Under the pieces are notes generated by a model. It saw only the letters and a list, made by a program, of their open reading frames with translations. It did not search any database and was not told the origin of the DNA. The translations under genes and the position numbers were made by a program. This document shows, in pieces, positions 26,783 to 36,391 of a stretch of 59,549 nt of DNA (position 1 is its first letter; each line of letters opens with the position of its first letter). Origin of the DNA: Blastocatellia bacterium (GTDB taxonomy: Bacteria; Acidobacteriota; Blastocatellia; RBC074); contig JAEUQN010000019.1 of the NCBI GenBank assembly GCA_016789725.1, forward strand, positions 1-59,549, given 5' to 3'.

Positions 26783-26896
26783 GGGCCAGACGGTAAGCAC
26801 CCTCAGGAACCGGTTGGTCGAAATACTGGATTCATCGCAAAATGACTGCGGGCTTGCTTTCCCGTTATGAGTCAGCTACTATCTGCGGCTTAATGG

Positions 26897-26920
26897 AGTG
26901 GGCACAATGCCCACTTTTTT
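26897..26920 (+). terminator. Rho-independent terminator between the RlaP pair and rimP
   Basis: Perfect 8-base-pair stem AGTGGGCA/TGCCCACT with a CAA loop, followed by a run of Ts to 26920. It lies 115 bases after the RlaP-like stop. An additional weaker hairpin (ATGAGCA/TGCTCAT) follows at about 26924-26944, just before rimP, and an 8-base inverted repeat (CCTGAGGG/CCCTCAGG) precedes it at about 26779-26808. The hairpins could also act as an attenuator in the rimP leader. Confidence 0.8.
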
Positions 26921-26974
26921 CATATGAGCAAGTGAAATGCTCATTGGATGCCCAAAGCCGCGATCTGAAAAGCA

Positions 26975-27439
26975 GTGAAGTTAAATCCGCGCATTTACGA
27001 AATTATTGAACGAGTTGCCAGCCGCGAAGGTTTGGAGCTTGTCCACGCGGAAATGGTTGGCAGCCACAAGAACGCGACCTTGCGAATCTATATTGATAAG
27101 CCCGGTGGCGTCACCTTGGATGACTGTTCAACCGTTAGTGAACAAGTTGGCTTGATTTTAGATGTGGAAGATTTGATTGCGCATCAATATGTTTTGGAAG
27201 TCGCCTCGCCGGGACTGGATCGTGGGCTTTACAAACCGAGTGATTACGAACGTTTTGTAGGACTGCCTGCACATATTAAGTTAACCGCGCCGCTCAATGG
27301 GCAGCGCAATTTTCATGGCACGTTAGTAGGATTGGATCAAGAGGGTGAGGCTGCGGCTTTACTGGATGATGAAACAGGCAAACGCCATCGTTTACCCCTC
27401 AACTTAATCTCGAAAGCGAATGTCGAAATTGAACCTTGA
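26975..27439 (+). CDS. rimP: Ribosome maturation factor RimP
   Basis: A 154-residue protein needed for assembly of the 30S subunit. It has the two RimP domains: an N-terminal alpha/beta part (IIERVASREGLELVHAEMVG, LRIYIDKPGGVTLDDCSTVS, VEVASPGLDRGLYK-like block) and a C-terminal Sm-like barrel (FVGLPAHIKLTAPLNGQRNF). The start is GTG at 26975 because no ATG fits the family N-terminus and the ribosome site is weak. It is first in the classic rimP-nusA-infB-rbfA order. Confidence 0.95.
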   Translation: MKLNPRIYEIIERVASREGLELVHAEMVGSHKNATLRIYIDKPGGVTLDDCSTVSEQVGLILDVEDLIAHQYVLEVASPGLDRGLYKPSDYERFVGLPAHIKLTAPLNGQRNFHGTLVGLDQEGEAAALLDDETGKRHRLPLNLISKANVEIEP

Positions 27440-27491
27440 AAGTAGCTCTTGGCCAGGAATCAAGGCTAAGAGTTACCAGCACCAGCTAACA

Positions 27492-29015
27492 ATGAACGCA
27501 CTGAGTTCCATCGCACAAAATATCGAACTACTAAGTAAGGAAAAGAACATTGACCAGACGATTATCACAAGCGCGCTGGAAGACGCTGTGGTGACGGCTG
27601 CCCGGAAGCAATTCAAAACGGGCGAGGATTTGCGCGCTCGTTACAACGCAGAAAGCGGCTCGATTGATCTCTTTGCGATCAAAACCGTTGTTGAAGAGAT
27701 TGCCAATCCGGCACTGGAAATGTCATTGGAAGAAGCCATTGCGGAAGTCGGAGAAGGCGTTGAACCCGGCGATATGCTGGAAATGCCGCGTCCCGTCGAG
27801 GACTTAGGTCGCATCGCAGCCCAGACCGCCAAGCAGATCATCTTGCAAAAGGTCCGTGAAGCCGAGCGCAATAACGTTTACGAAGAGTATATTAGTAAGG
27901 TCGGTGAATTGGTCAATGGGTTTGTTAAGCGATTTGAGGGGGGGCGAGTAATCGTGGATATTGGTGGCGGTCTTGAAGCGGTGATGCCAAAAAATCAGCA
28001 GTCGCGTGCTGAGACGTTTTCCCAAGGGGAACGCGTGCGCGTCGTAATTCATGATGTTCATCGTGATGCGAAAGGGCCGCAAATTGAAGTTTCGCGCACC
28101 AGTCCTGAACTGCTCAAGCGATTGTTTGAAATGGAAGTGCCGGAAATTTACGATGGTACGGTGGTGATTAAAGCGGCTGTTCGGGAACCTGGAGATCGTG
28201 CCAAGATCGCCGTTGTCTCGAACGAACGTGACGTTGATCCGGTGGGAGCTTGCGTTGGAATGAAAGGCTCGCGTGTGCAATCCATCATTCGTGAATTGCG
28301 CGGCGAAAAAATTGACATTATTGAATGGTCTGAAGACCCGGCAATCTTTGCCGCAAACGCACTTTCGCCTGCTAAGGTCAGTAAAGTTGCTGTCCTTGAT
28401 TTTGAAGACAAGAAGCTGCAAGTCACCGTCGAAACCGAACAGCAAAGCCTGGCTATCGGCAAACGCGGACAAAATGTTCGTCTTGCTGCGCGGTTAGTAG
28501 GCTGGGATATTGATATTCGCAGCGAAGAGGATATGAAGCGCGAGATTGCGCAACAAATGGAGGAAATGCTGACCGCTGAAGTGGTGCCTGTTTCCTTCAT
28601 CGAAGGAATTACGCCGCAGGATTCACTTATTCTGGCTGAACACGGCATCGAAACGATTGAGCAACTCGCGGCTGCCAGCGTAGATGATCTGTGCGAATGG
28701 CTGGATCTCAGCGTGGACGATGCCGAAGAACAATTGGCGGCGGTCCGCGAAATAGTCGCTGTCCGTGAGGCGGCGCTGGCGCATCACGATGGCGACACCT
28801 CCGACGAATCAGCGGCGCAACCAGAAGGTGATTGGGTTGAGGCTGAAGAGGAAGCAACCACTGAGGCACAAGCTGCTTCAGAAGAGGCTGCAATTGAAGA
28901 CGTGTCAGAACCTGCGACTGAGACAGATGTGATTGTTGAGGAGGCGAGCAGTGAGGACCTGAGTGCGGACTCTTCCGCTGCGGAAGAATCAGACAAGCAG
29001 GAGGCTGAGAATTAG
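27492..29015 (+). CDS. nusA: Transcription termination/antitermination factor NusA
   Basis: A 507-residue RNA polymerase-binding factor. Domains in order: N-terminal polymerase-binding region (SIAQNIELLSKEKNIDQ to about 130), S1 (VGELVNGFVKRFEGGRVIVD), KH1 and KH2 (DPVGACVGMKGSRVQSII, AIGKRGQNVRLAARLVGWDI), one helix-hairpin-helix-like acidic repeat (LILAEHGIETIEQLAAASVD), and a long Glu/Ala-rich tail of about 90 residues. I use the ATG at 27492, which begins the family N-terminus; the frame opens 72 bases earlier, overlapping rimP. No strong ribosome site is seen. Confidence 0.95.
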   Translation: MNALSSIAQNIELLSKEKNIDQTIITSALEDAVVTAARKQFKTGEDLRARYNAESGSIDLFAIKTVVEEIANPALEMSLEEAIAEVGEGVEPGDMLEMPRPVEDLGRIAAQTAKQIILQKVREAERNNVYEEYISKVGELVNGFVKRFEGGRVIVDIGGGLEAVMPKNQQSRAETFSQGERVRVVIHDVHRDAKGPQIEVSRTSPELLKRLFEMEVPEIYDGTVVIKAAVREPGDRAKIAVVSNERDVDPVGACVGMKGSRVQSIIRELRGEKIDIIEWSEDPAIFAANALSPAKVSKVAVLDFEDKKLQVTVETEQQSLAIGKRGQNVRLAARLVGWDIDIRSEEDMKREIAQQMEEMLTAEVVPVSFIEGITPQDSLILAEHGIETIEQLAAASVDDLCEWLDLSVDDAEEQLAAVREIVAVREAALAHHDGDTSDESAAQPEGDWVEAEEEATTEAQAASEEAAIEDVSEPATETDVIVEEASSEDLSADSSAAEESDKQEAEN

Positions 29016-29075
29016 ATGTAACATTGTTGGCAAAGCCGCAACGTAACGCGATTGTAGGGAGTCATTGAAAACTAA

Positions 29076-31913
29076 ATGGGTAAAGTCAGAATTTACGAGC
29101 TTGCTCGTGAGCTAAAAATGGAAAGTCGGAAAATTCTCGAAGATGCGCGTCGTCTTGGAGTAGATGCCAGTGTGGCGTCCAATACGTTGGATGATGTCAT
29201 CGCCGATAAAATTCGAGAGATGTATTTTCCGAAGAAAGAGCCTGTCAGCGCACCACGAACGGCTCGTCTGGTCAAAAGAACAACTCCTACGCCAACTGAG
29301 GTGATCTCTGAGCCTTCAACTGTGGAATCGGCAGCGCCTCCGGTCACGCCACCTGTGCTTGTACCACCTCCTGCTGTGGTCGAGCCTGGGCCACCGCCAG
29401 CGCCGCCTGTTGTTTCTGATTCACTCAAGCCGCGCGTCGTCAAGTTGCAACCGCCGCCGCCAGTTGAATCTCCCGTCGTAGTGGAACCAGAAGCGCCAGA
29501 GGCGATTGTGGTGCCGGAAGAGGAGCCACCTGTTTCTGCGCCAACAATAGTTCCAGAGCCAGTCAGTGAAGTGGTTGAAGTCGCTCCGGCACCTCCGGTC
29601 ACGGCTCCGGTCGCACCGCCTCCGCCACCTCGTCCTGTGGCTCCCGTTGCCCCAAAGCCAGAAGAACCCAAGCCTGCTTTTACCTTGCGTCAGCTTGAGC
29701 GTCCGGCTCGGCCAATGCCGCCGCCACCGCCCAAACCGGAGACTCCTCCGGTATTGAAAGAAGTGCCTCCTGCACCGAGAGGCGTCCAGCCTCCAACGCG
29801 GCCTGGCACTACTAACGTAATTCGATTGGCACCGCCGAAACCTCGATTGGTTCCGCCGCCCGCGCCGCCGGGCAAGCGTGACGAAAAGACTGAGAAGCCA
29901 AAGTCACCAGAAGGCGTTCATCTGTTGCCTTCCGGCGCACCGCAGCGCACCACGTACATTCCGCCTAAGACAGATAACAAACATAAAGGGCGTCATAGCA
30001 CCCGGCCTAAACCCGCCACTGGAGAGAAGCAGGAAGGGCATCAGCGTTTTCCATTACGCAAGGGACCTGGAGTTGTTGCGCCACCCGCGCGTGCTGTCCC
30101 TGTTGAGCTGAAACCTGTGCGTGTGATGGAAGGGGCAACGGTGCGTGAGTTTGCTGAAAGATTGGACATCAAAGCCAAAGACGTCGTGCAGGAGCTTTTC
30201 CAGCGCGGCGTCATGGCAACGATCAATCAGACCATGAATCCTGATGTCGCCAGAGACATCGGCAAAAACTTCGGCTTTGATGTGTCCTTTGGTGCTTTCG
30301 AGGACATGATCGTCGAATCTGAATTCGAGATTACGCCCGAAGCGATGGAAGATACTGAAATGCGTGCCCCCGTTGTTACGGTGATGGGACACGTAGATCA
30401 CGGGAAAACCAGTCTGCTGGATGCGATTCGGGAAACGCGTGTTGCCGAAGGTGAAGCTGGCGGGATTACGCAGCATATAGGTGCCTATTCGGTGCAGGTC
30501 TCCGATCCTGACAAGCCCGAAGAGCTACGACGCATTGTATTCCTTGATACGCCTGGTCACGAGGCCTTCACCATGATGCGCGCCCGTGGAGCCAGAGTGA
30601 CCGATCTGGTGATTCTGGTTGTTGCCGCAGATGATGGGGTGATGCCGCAAACGGTTGAAGCTATCGAACACTCGAAAGCGGCAAATGTGCCGATTATCGT
30701 GGCGATCAATAAGATTGATAAGCCAGAAGCGAATATTGATCGCGTGAAGAAAGAACTCGCGGATCGCGGTTTATTGTGGGATGGCTGGGGTGGCTCAACG
30801 ACCATGGTGGAAGTGTCGGCGAAGAAGCGACAGAACCTTGACGGGTTGCTGGAAATGGTAATTTTACAAGCCGACATTATGGAGCTGAAATCGAACTCCA
30901 AGCGTCTGGCGACGGGAACTGTGCTGGAAGCAAAACTGGATCGCGGACGTGGTTCCGTGGCCACAGTTTTGATTCAGAATGGAACGCTTAAAGTTGGCGA
31001 GCCGTTCATTGTTGGCAATTTTTTTGGGCGTGTTCGCGCGTTGTTTGATGATCGGCGACAACAACTTCAGGAAACCGGACCTGCCACGCCTGTGGAAGTG
31101 TTGGGTTTGCAGGGCGTACCCTCTGCTGGTGACCAATTCCAGGTCGTTGCGGATGAAGTCAAGGCGCGCCAAATTTCAGAATACCGTCAGTCAAAAGCCC
31201 GTATCAAGGCGCTGGCACGCACCGCAGCGCGCGGATTGGATCAATTAGCCGCGCAAATGGAAACGGGCGAAGTCAAAGAATTGCTCGTTATTCTCAAAGC
31301 CGACGTGCAGGGTTCGGTCGAGGTTCTCAAAGATACGCTGCTTAAACTTTCAACGGAGAAAGTCAAAGTCCGTATCATCCGTGCCGGCGTGGGGGCTATC
31401 ACGTACGATGACGTTTTGCTGGCGAGCGCCTCGAATGCGACGGAAACGGGCGCAGCAACGGTGATCATTGGCTTCAATGTGCGCCCGGAAACGCGTGCCG
31501 ATGAGGTTGCCAAGCAGGAAGAAGTAGATATTCGCCTGCATTCGATCATCTATAAAGTTGAAGAAGAAATTCGCAACGCGATGATCGGCATGCTCGACGC
31601 AACGATCAAGGAAACAGTGTTGGGCAAAGCGGAAGTTCGTGATGTGATTCGGGTGCCGAAGATTGGCGCGGTCGCGGGTTCATATGTGTTGGATGGCTTC
31701 ATCAAACGCACGGCGAAAGCACGCCTAATCCGCGACAATGTGGTGATTTTCGATACCTCTATCGGCAGCCTCCGCCGATTCAAAGATGACGTCAGCGAAG
31801 TCCAGCAAGGTTATGAATGTGGTATCACGCTGGATCGGTTCAATGATTTCAAGATTGGCGACGTCGTTGAAGCGTACATTGAGGAGAAGGTCGCCGCGAC
31901 AAGTTTGAATTAG
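29076..31913 (+). CDS. infB: Translation initiation factor IF-2
   Basis: A 945-residue GTPase that brings initiator tRNA to the 30S subunit. The N-terminal IF2N module (VRIYELARELKMESRKILED) is followed by about 270 residues very rich in proline, valine and glutamate (residues ~60-330), a second IF2N-like module (VREFAERLDIKAKDVVQELF), then the GTPase: GHVDHGKT at 438-445, DTPGHEAF and NKIDKPEA. Domains II-IV follow, ending EAYIEEKVAATSLN. The gene starts 60 bases after nusA. The proline-rich linker is long but such linkers vary widely. Confidence 0.97.
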   Translation: MGKVRIYELARELKMESRKILEDARRLGVDASVASNTLDDVIADKIREMYFPKKEPVSAPRTARLVKRTTPTPTEVISEPSTVESAAPPVTPPVLVPPPAVVEPGPPPAPPVVSDSLKPRVVKLQPPPPVESPVVVEPEAPEAIVVPEEEPPVSAPTIVPEPVSEVVEVAPAPPVTAPVAPPPPPRPVAPVAPKPEEPKPAFTLRQLERPARPMPPPPPKPETPPVLKEVPPAPRGVQPPTRPGTTNVIRLAPPKPRLVPPPAPPGKRDEKTEKPKSPEGVHLLPSGAPQRTTYIPPKTDNKHKGRHSTRPKPATGEKQEGHQRFPLRKGPGVVAPPARAVPVELKPVRVMEGATVREFAERLDIKAKDVVQELFQRGVMATINQTMNPDVARDIGKNFGFDVSFGAFEDMIVESEFEITPEAMEDTEMRAPVVTVMGHVDHGKTSLLDAIRETRVAEGEAGGITQHIGAYSVQVSDPDKPEELRRIVFLDTPGHEAFTMMRARGARVTDLVILVVAADDGVMPQTVEAIEHSKAANVPIIVAINKIDKPEANIDRVKKELADRGLLWDGWGGSTTMVEVSAKKRQNLDGLLEMVILQADIMELKSNSKRLATGTVLEAKLDRGRGSVATVLIQNGTLKVGEPFIVGNFFGRVRALFDDRRQQLQETGPATPVEVLGLQGVPSAGDQFQVVADEVKARQISEYRQSKARIKALARTAARGLDQLAAQMETGEVKELLVILKADVQGSVEVLKDTLLKLSTEKVKVRIIRAGVGAITYDDVLLASASNATETGAATVIIGFNVRPETRADEVAKQEEVDIRLHSIIYKVEEEIRNAMIGMLDATIKETVLGKAEVRDVIRVPKIGAVAGSYVLDGFIKRTAKARLIRDNVVIFDTSIGSLRRFKDDVSEVQQGYECGITLDRFNDFKIGDVVEAYIEEKVAATSLN

Positions 31914-31962
31914 GGGTAGGAATTGAGGGAGAATCGCAAATCCCTGTTCCCACATCTGCCAT

Positions 31963-32412
31963 ATGCAATACCGCTCTGATAGATTGGCGCACGAGTTACG
32001 AAATGAGTTGAGCGTGATTATTGCCCGTGAGGTCAAAGACCCACGTGTTGGATTTGCGACGGTGACGACTGTTCGCGTGAGTCCTGATCTTCGTCACGCG
32101 CGCGTCTTTGTTAGTGTCTTTGGCTCCCCCGAAGAACAAAAAGAGACTTTTGCCGCATTGGATCGCGCAGTTGGATTTATTCGACGTCAGCTCAGCGGGC
32201 GCTTACGATTGAGGCATTGTCCTGATTTAAAATTCGCACCTGATGACACCATGGAATATGGTGCGAAAATGGACCATCTGATTGCAGAAGCGGTCCGGGA
32301 TTTACCCCCTGTTGCCGCCTCTGAGGTCGAATCCCCTCAAGTTAACGAAACTTCCCCCCAAGTTATAGACAGAAACGACCCTACATCCTCAAAAGAAAGA
32401 AGCGTTGTTTGA
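31963..32412 (+). CDS. rbfA: 30S ribosome-binding factor RbfA
   Basis: A 149-residue protein needed for 16S rRNA maturation. The single KH-like domain is typical: DRLAHELRNELSVIIAREVK, DPRVGFATVTTVRVSPDLRH, ARVFVSVFG, and LRHCPDLKFAPDDTMEYG. The last ~30 residues after the KH domain are a variable Ser/Pro/Glu tail. It follows infB by 49 bases and precedes nrnA by 3, in the conserved operon order. Confidence 0.95.
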   Translation: MQYRSDRLAHELRNELSVIIAREVKDPRVGFATVTTVRVSPDLRHARVFVSVFGSPEEQKETFAALDRAVGFIRRQLSGRLRLRHCPDLKFAPDDTMEYGAKMDHLIAEAVRDLPPVAASEVESPQVNETSPQVIDRNDPTSSKERSVV

Positions 32413-32415
32413 ATT

Positions 32416-33408
32416 ATGCTGGGCGAAGTCACTGACCTTATCGAGAAGCATCAAAAGTTCGCAATTACTTCGCATATCAGACCGGATGGAGATGGATTAG
32501 GCTCCTCGCTGGCTCTCAACTGGATTTTGCGCAGTCTCAATAAAGACTCCGAAGTCGTGATGCGCGATCCCGTCCCACAGGCATATTTGAATCTACCGGG
32601 AGCCAGCGAAGTGCTGGTCGTACCGGATTTGGATTGTCAATACGACGCTGTTTTTGTGATTGAGTGCAGCGATGTTACTCGTCCGGGTCTTCCAGCCCTG
32701 AATACCCAATTCGTCGTCAATATAGATCACCACACGACTACGGAGTTGTTTGGCAATTTGAACTGGATTGATTCAACCGCTGCCGCCGTTGGCGAGATGG
32801 TTTACAACCTAGCCAAAGCGATGGGAGTGAAGATTACTCCCGAAATCGCCAGTTGTGTGTATGCTGCATTGTTGACGGATACGGGGTCATTTCATTTTTC
32901 CAACACGACCGAACGCACCTTTAAAATCGCCAGTGATTTAGTCAAATATGGTGCGCAACCCGCCAAGCTTTCGCAAGCAATTTTCTATCAATATCCTTAC
33001 GCTAAAATCAAACTGACGGGCGCGGTGCTTTCAACCTTGCAATGCGACGAGACGGGCAAGATTGCCTGGATTCAAATGACGCACAAAGCGATGCAGGAAT
33101 CAGGCGCAACGGAGGAAGACACCGATGGCATCATCACCTATCCATTGACGATTGGCGATGTCGAAGCGGCTGCGTTTTTCCGTGAGCTGGCAAATTCAAC
33201 GTATCGCGTTAGTTTGCGTTCCAAGAACCGCGTGAATGTTGCCCAGGTCGCCGAGCATTTTGGCGGGGGTGGTCACAAAAACGCCGCTGGTTTTACGCGT
33301 GTAGCAAACTATGACGAACTGAGCCGCGATGTGTTGGCGCGTCTCAAAGCCGCTGTTGCCAATGCGCCCGCCTTGAATGGTCACGGCAATGAAATCAAGC
33401 CGCGCTGA
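32416..33408 (+). CDS. nrnA: DHH/DHHA1 phosphoesterase, NrnA-type (oligoribonuclease / pAp phosphatase)
   Basis: A 330-residue cytoplasmic phosphoesterase that degrades short RNA oligomers and may hydrolyse 3'-phosphoadenosine 5'-phosphate. Metal-binding motifs are visible: HIRPDGDGLGSSLAL, DCQYDAVFVIECSD, the DHH motif in NIDHHTTTELFG (near residue 104), and AALLTDTGSFHFSN. The C-terminal DHHA1 part ends with FGGGGHKNAAGF. It is commonly found after rbfA in bacterial genomes. Its stop lies inside a small inverted repeat (CTGAGA/TCTCAG) before the convergent TPR gene. Confidence 0.92.
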   Translation: MLGEVTDLIEKHQKFAITSHIRPDGDGLGSSLALNWILRSLNKDSEVVMRDPVPQAYLNLPGASEVLVVPDLDCQYDAVFVIECSDVTRPGLPALNTQFVVNIDHHTTTELFGNLNWIDSTAAAVGEMVYNLAKAMGVKITPEIASCVYAALLTDTGSFHFSNTTERTFKIASDLVKYGAQPAKLSQAIFYQYPYAKIKLTGAVLSTLQCDETGKIAWIQMTHKAMQESGATEEDTDGIITYPLTIGDVEAAAFFRELANSTYRVSLRSKNRVNVAQVAEHFGGGGHKNAAGFTRVANYDELSRDVLARLKAAVANAPALNGHGNEIKPR

Positions 33409-33422
33409 GAGCTTTGCGAATC

Positions 33423-34163
33423 TCAGACGGTGGAGTTGTTTGTTTGTTGTTGCAGTGCTTTGATTCGATTGAGATACGTTTTTGCTTCCTGCGCCCAGCC
33501 AGATCGTTCGTCATTTTTTAGATATAGTTGCCAGCTTTCTTCTGACTGCTTCCATAATCCCTGTCGAAAATCCAACAAGGCCAGATTGAAGAGTGCTTCC
33601 AGATTGCGGCGGTCGTATTGTAGTGCCTGTTCCAGGTGGGCGCGGCTTTGCGCAAAGTGCTTACTTGCTTCTGGAGAAATTCGCTCACGCGTGGCTTTTT
33701 CCAGCCACGCGACACCAAGGTCGTTATGTAGCTGGGCGTTGTTCGGATCAAGTTTGAGCGCCGCCTCGAATTCCCGAAATGCCTCCTCCGGCTTGTTTGT
33801 GACCAGATGAAACTTACCGCGTGCGTGCTGTGCGGCAGGCGTGTTGAGCGGACTGATTTGAATCATCAGAAAGTCCTCTGCGACTTTGAGTTTTTGTTCA
33901 TCGAATTTGACGTTGCCATTGTCATACGGCACATATCCAAGGCCGCTGATGCGGGCTTCCAATGGGCGCGCAACTCGATGTATGGCGTTCAAGGCCGCCA
34001 GACCTTTTTCCAGTTCCGATCGCGAAAAGAAGATTTGCCAGGCGAACACGCCCGTAAAGGCCGTTAACAAAACAGGAGCCACAACGCTCCAGCCGGGTCG
34101 TCGCAGCCAGTGCCACAACAACGCGCGGAACCCAAGTTCAGCATTTGGTCGTTCACTTGCCAT
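33423..34163 (-). CDS. Membrane-anchored TPR protein
   Basis: A 246-residue protein with one N-terminal membrane helix (WSVVAPVLLTAFTGVFAWQIF) and a soluble part of three or four tetratricopeptide repeats (PEEAFREFEAALKLDPNNAQ, HLEQALQYDRRNLEALFNLA). It is likely a scaffold facing the periplasm or cytoplasm; no partner can be named. The ATG at 34163 follows GAGAG and is preferred to an upstream TTG start 21 bases earlier. It is divergent from the VWFA gene. Confidence 0.75.
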   Translation of the reverse strand: MASERPNAELGFRALLWHWLRRPGWSVVAPVLLTAFTGVFAWQIFFSRSELEKGLAALNAIHRVARPLEARISGLGYVPYDNGNVKFDEQKLKVAEDFLMIQISPLNTPAAQHARGKFHLVTNKPEEAFREFEAALKLDPNNAQLHNDLGVAWLEKATRERISPEASKHFAQSRAHLEQALQYDRRNLEALFNLALLDFRQGLWKQSEESWQLYLKNDERSGWAQEAKTYLNRIKALQQQTNNSTV

Positions 34164-34397
34164 TTGTTTTCTCTCAAAGCCCAACGTGTTCCAGCAGAAT
34201 AGTGTGAGGAAGTGCGATGTCCGCGATTATAAATCTTTGATAAGGCAACGCAAGAGCCGAGAGCCAAGATGAGGCAGTCATTGCAGGTCTTCTCGCAAAT
34301 AGGTGTGCTTCCCGGCGAAGAAAGCCTGCTACTTGCACAAGCTGGTTGCATCATCTATTGTGATGACAGTGCAAGAATGAAACCTAGAGGTATCACT

Positions 34398-35657
34398 ATG
34401 AAAGATTCCAGCAAATACGCCAAACAGATCGGCCTCGCCCTCTTCGCTACGCTGCTTGTGGTTTGGGTTGCCAGTCAGACCTTGTTTCAGCCACGCGTTG
34501 AAGCACAAGCGGGACGGCAATCTACCAGCGACAAGAAGAAGAAAAACCCGGATGCGACGGGCGATCCCGAAGCGCAAAAGAAAGAGCAGGAGCGTCAGGA
34601 AGAGAAGAAAGTAGATAAGCAAATGTCTGGCGCAGTGCTGACAATTGGCACCAACGTTGTGAACGTTGAAGCGGTTGTCTACAACAAGAAAACCGGCGGG
34701 ATTTTGCAGGGATTAAAGAAAGAGCATTTCGAGATTTACGAAGATGGTATCAAGCAGGAAGTCGAAAACTTCTCGACGCCAGAGGCTCCGCTGACGATGG
34801 TGATGGTCGTCGAATACAGCAAGCTGGTGGACTTGCTTGGCTCCGGCACCGGCGGCTATTTCGAGCCGGGTCGTGTGGAAGTACTGCGCCCAGCCTACGA
34901 ATTCGTGCGCACGATTGTGAAGCCGAAAGATTTTATTTCCATTGTGGCTTATGACATTCGCCCGACACCCTTGGTGGATTTTACCGACGACAAAGCCAAA
35001 CTGATGTCGGCGGTACAATTGCTGATTCGCAACAATCCAGCCTTCACGGAAAGCAATCTCTTTGACACTTTAAAGTTCGTCTTGCGCGGTGGCAAAGGTG
35101 ATGCAGTTGTGATGGAAGACGGCAAAGGAGATAAAAACGGACAGATGGAGTACGCTGGTTTGTACGAGACGAATGCCCGCACCGCGATTTTGCTGATTGC
35201 TTCGGGAATGGATACCTTCAGCAAAATCAATTTTGACCAAGCGCGTAAAATTGTCGAAAACTCCGGCGTGCCGGTCTATTGCATCGGAACCGGCAATTTC
35301 TTTTTGAAACGATACGATCAATACCTTGATCCTGGTAGGGGCGGCGTCAATGTTGGTGGCATTCAAATTGACCGCATGGTGTTGCTGCAAGCGCAAAATC
35401 AACTTAAGACCTTTGCGGATTCAACAGGCGGCAAATACATTCCGGTGACATTTCCTGGCGAGATTCCCAGCGCGTTGCAAACCGTGCAGGCGATGCTGCG
35501 CAATCAATACAGTCTCGGCTATGTCCCGACAAACACGCGCAAAGAAGGCAAGCGCCGCAAGATTCAAGTCAAGGTCAATCTGGGCGATCAAATTGATCCG
35601 AAACTGATTGTTGTCCAGCATCGCCAAACCTATGTGGAAGAGGGTGGCAAGAAGTAA
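34398..35657 (+). CDS. VWFA-related protein of the acidobacterial type (TIGR03436-like), exported
   Basis: A 419-residue protein. An N-terminal signal/anchor (IGLALFATLLVVWVASQTLF) leads into a charged linker (DKKKKN, KKEQERQEEKKVDK), then NVVNVEAVVYNKKTGGILQG and HFEIYEDGIKQEVENF, the usual opening of the acidobacterial VWFA group. The VWA domain follows, ending RNQYSLGYVPTN and KIQVKVNLGD. The metal-binding DxSxS is degenerate (VEYSKLVD), so metal-dependent adhesion may be lost. AGAGGT sits 6 bases before the ATG at 34398; further upstream starts add no signal peptide. The stop overlaps the next start (TAATG). Confidence 0.8.
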   Translation: MKDSSKYAKQIGLALFATLLVVWVASQTLFQPRVEAQAGRQSTSDKKKKNPDATGDPEAQKKEQERQEEKKVDKQMSGAVLTIGTNVVNVEAVVYNKKTGGILQGLKKEHFEIYEDGIKQEVENFSTPEAPLTMVMVVEYSKLVDLLGSGTGGYFEPGRVEVLRPAYEFVRTIVKPKDFISIVAYDIRPTPLVDFTDDKAKLMSAVQLLIRNNPAFTESNLFDTLKFVLRGGKGDAVVMEDGKGDKNGQMEYAGLYETNARTAILLIASGMDTFSKINFDQARKIVENSGVPVYCIGTGNFFLKRYDQYLDPGRGGVNVGGIQIDRMVLLQAQNQLKTFADSTGGKYIPVTFPGEIPSALQTVQAMLRNQYSLGYVPTNTRKEGKRRKIQVKVNLGDQIDPKLIVVQHRQTYVEEGGKK

Positions 35658-36391
35658 TGATGAGCGCGGAGTGCGGAATGCAGAAGGCGGATTCTGCTTT
35701 GTTGGCGGCGATGCGCTCAATTCGGGAGCGGATCGCGTTGGCTTGTAACCGGGCGGAGCGACACGAATCAGATGTGACTTTGGTTGCCGTCAGCAAAACA
35801 GTCTCTGCCGAGCAGATACGGGTAGCCGTTGAGGCTGGTGTGAAAGTGCTTGGTGAAAATCGCGTTCAGGAAGCCGAGGCCAAAATGACTCAATTGGCTG
35901 ACCTTCGTTCGCAGGTTGAATGGCATCTGATTGGGCATTTACAGTCAAACAAGGCGCGCAAAGCCGCATCGTTATTTGATGTCGTGCAATCTGTGGATGA
36001 TGAAAGCTTAGCCGTTCGCCTCAATCGCATCGCTGAAGAAGAGGGGAAGCGGTTGCCCGTTTTGATTGAGGTCAACCTGGCTGGAGAAGCGTCTAAATCC
36101 GGCGTTGCACTTTCTGAAGCATTGCCTTTAATGTCTATCATTCGTCATTTGCCTGCGCTGGAATTACGAGGATTGATGACTGTGCCGCCGTTTTTGGAGA
36201 ATCCCGAAGATGTGCGGCCTTTCTTTCGTCAGTTGCGCGCGTTGCGCGATCAAGCCTTGAATGCCGGTCTTGATTCCTGCACACAGCTTTCGATGGGCAT
36301 GAGTCACGATTTTGAAGTTGCGATTGAAGAAGGTGCAACTCTGGTCCGCATTGGAACCGCATTGTTTGGAGCGAGAACGTATACGTTATGA
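35657..36391 (+). CDS. yggS: YggS-family pyridoxal phosphate homeostasis protein
   Basis: A 244-residue PLP-binding barrel protein that buffers free pyridoxal phosphate. The PLP lysine is K47 in TLVAVSKTVSAEQI; other family blocks are LGENRVQEAEAKM, WHLIGHLQSNKARKA, VNLAGEASKSG and SMGMSHDFEVAIEEGATLVR. The start overlaps the preceding stop. The first 8-10 residues (SAECGMQKAD) may not be translated, since ATG at 35678 is also possible. It is followed by yggT and yggU with overlapping starts, the common yggS-yggT-yggU arrangement. Confidence 0.93.
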   Translation: MMSAECGMQKADSALLAAMRSIRERIALACNRAERHESDVTLVAVSKTVSAEQIRVAVEAGVKVLGENRVQEAEAKMTQLADLRSQVEWHLIGHLQSNKARKAASLFDVVQSVDDESLAVRLNRIAEEEGKRLPVLIEVNLAGEASKSGVALSEALPLMSIIRHLPALELRGLMTVPPFLENPEDVRPFFRQLRALRDQALNAGLDSCTQLSMGMSHDFEVAIEEGATLVRIGTALFGARTYTL

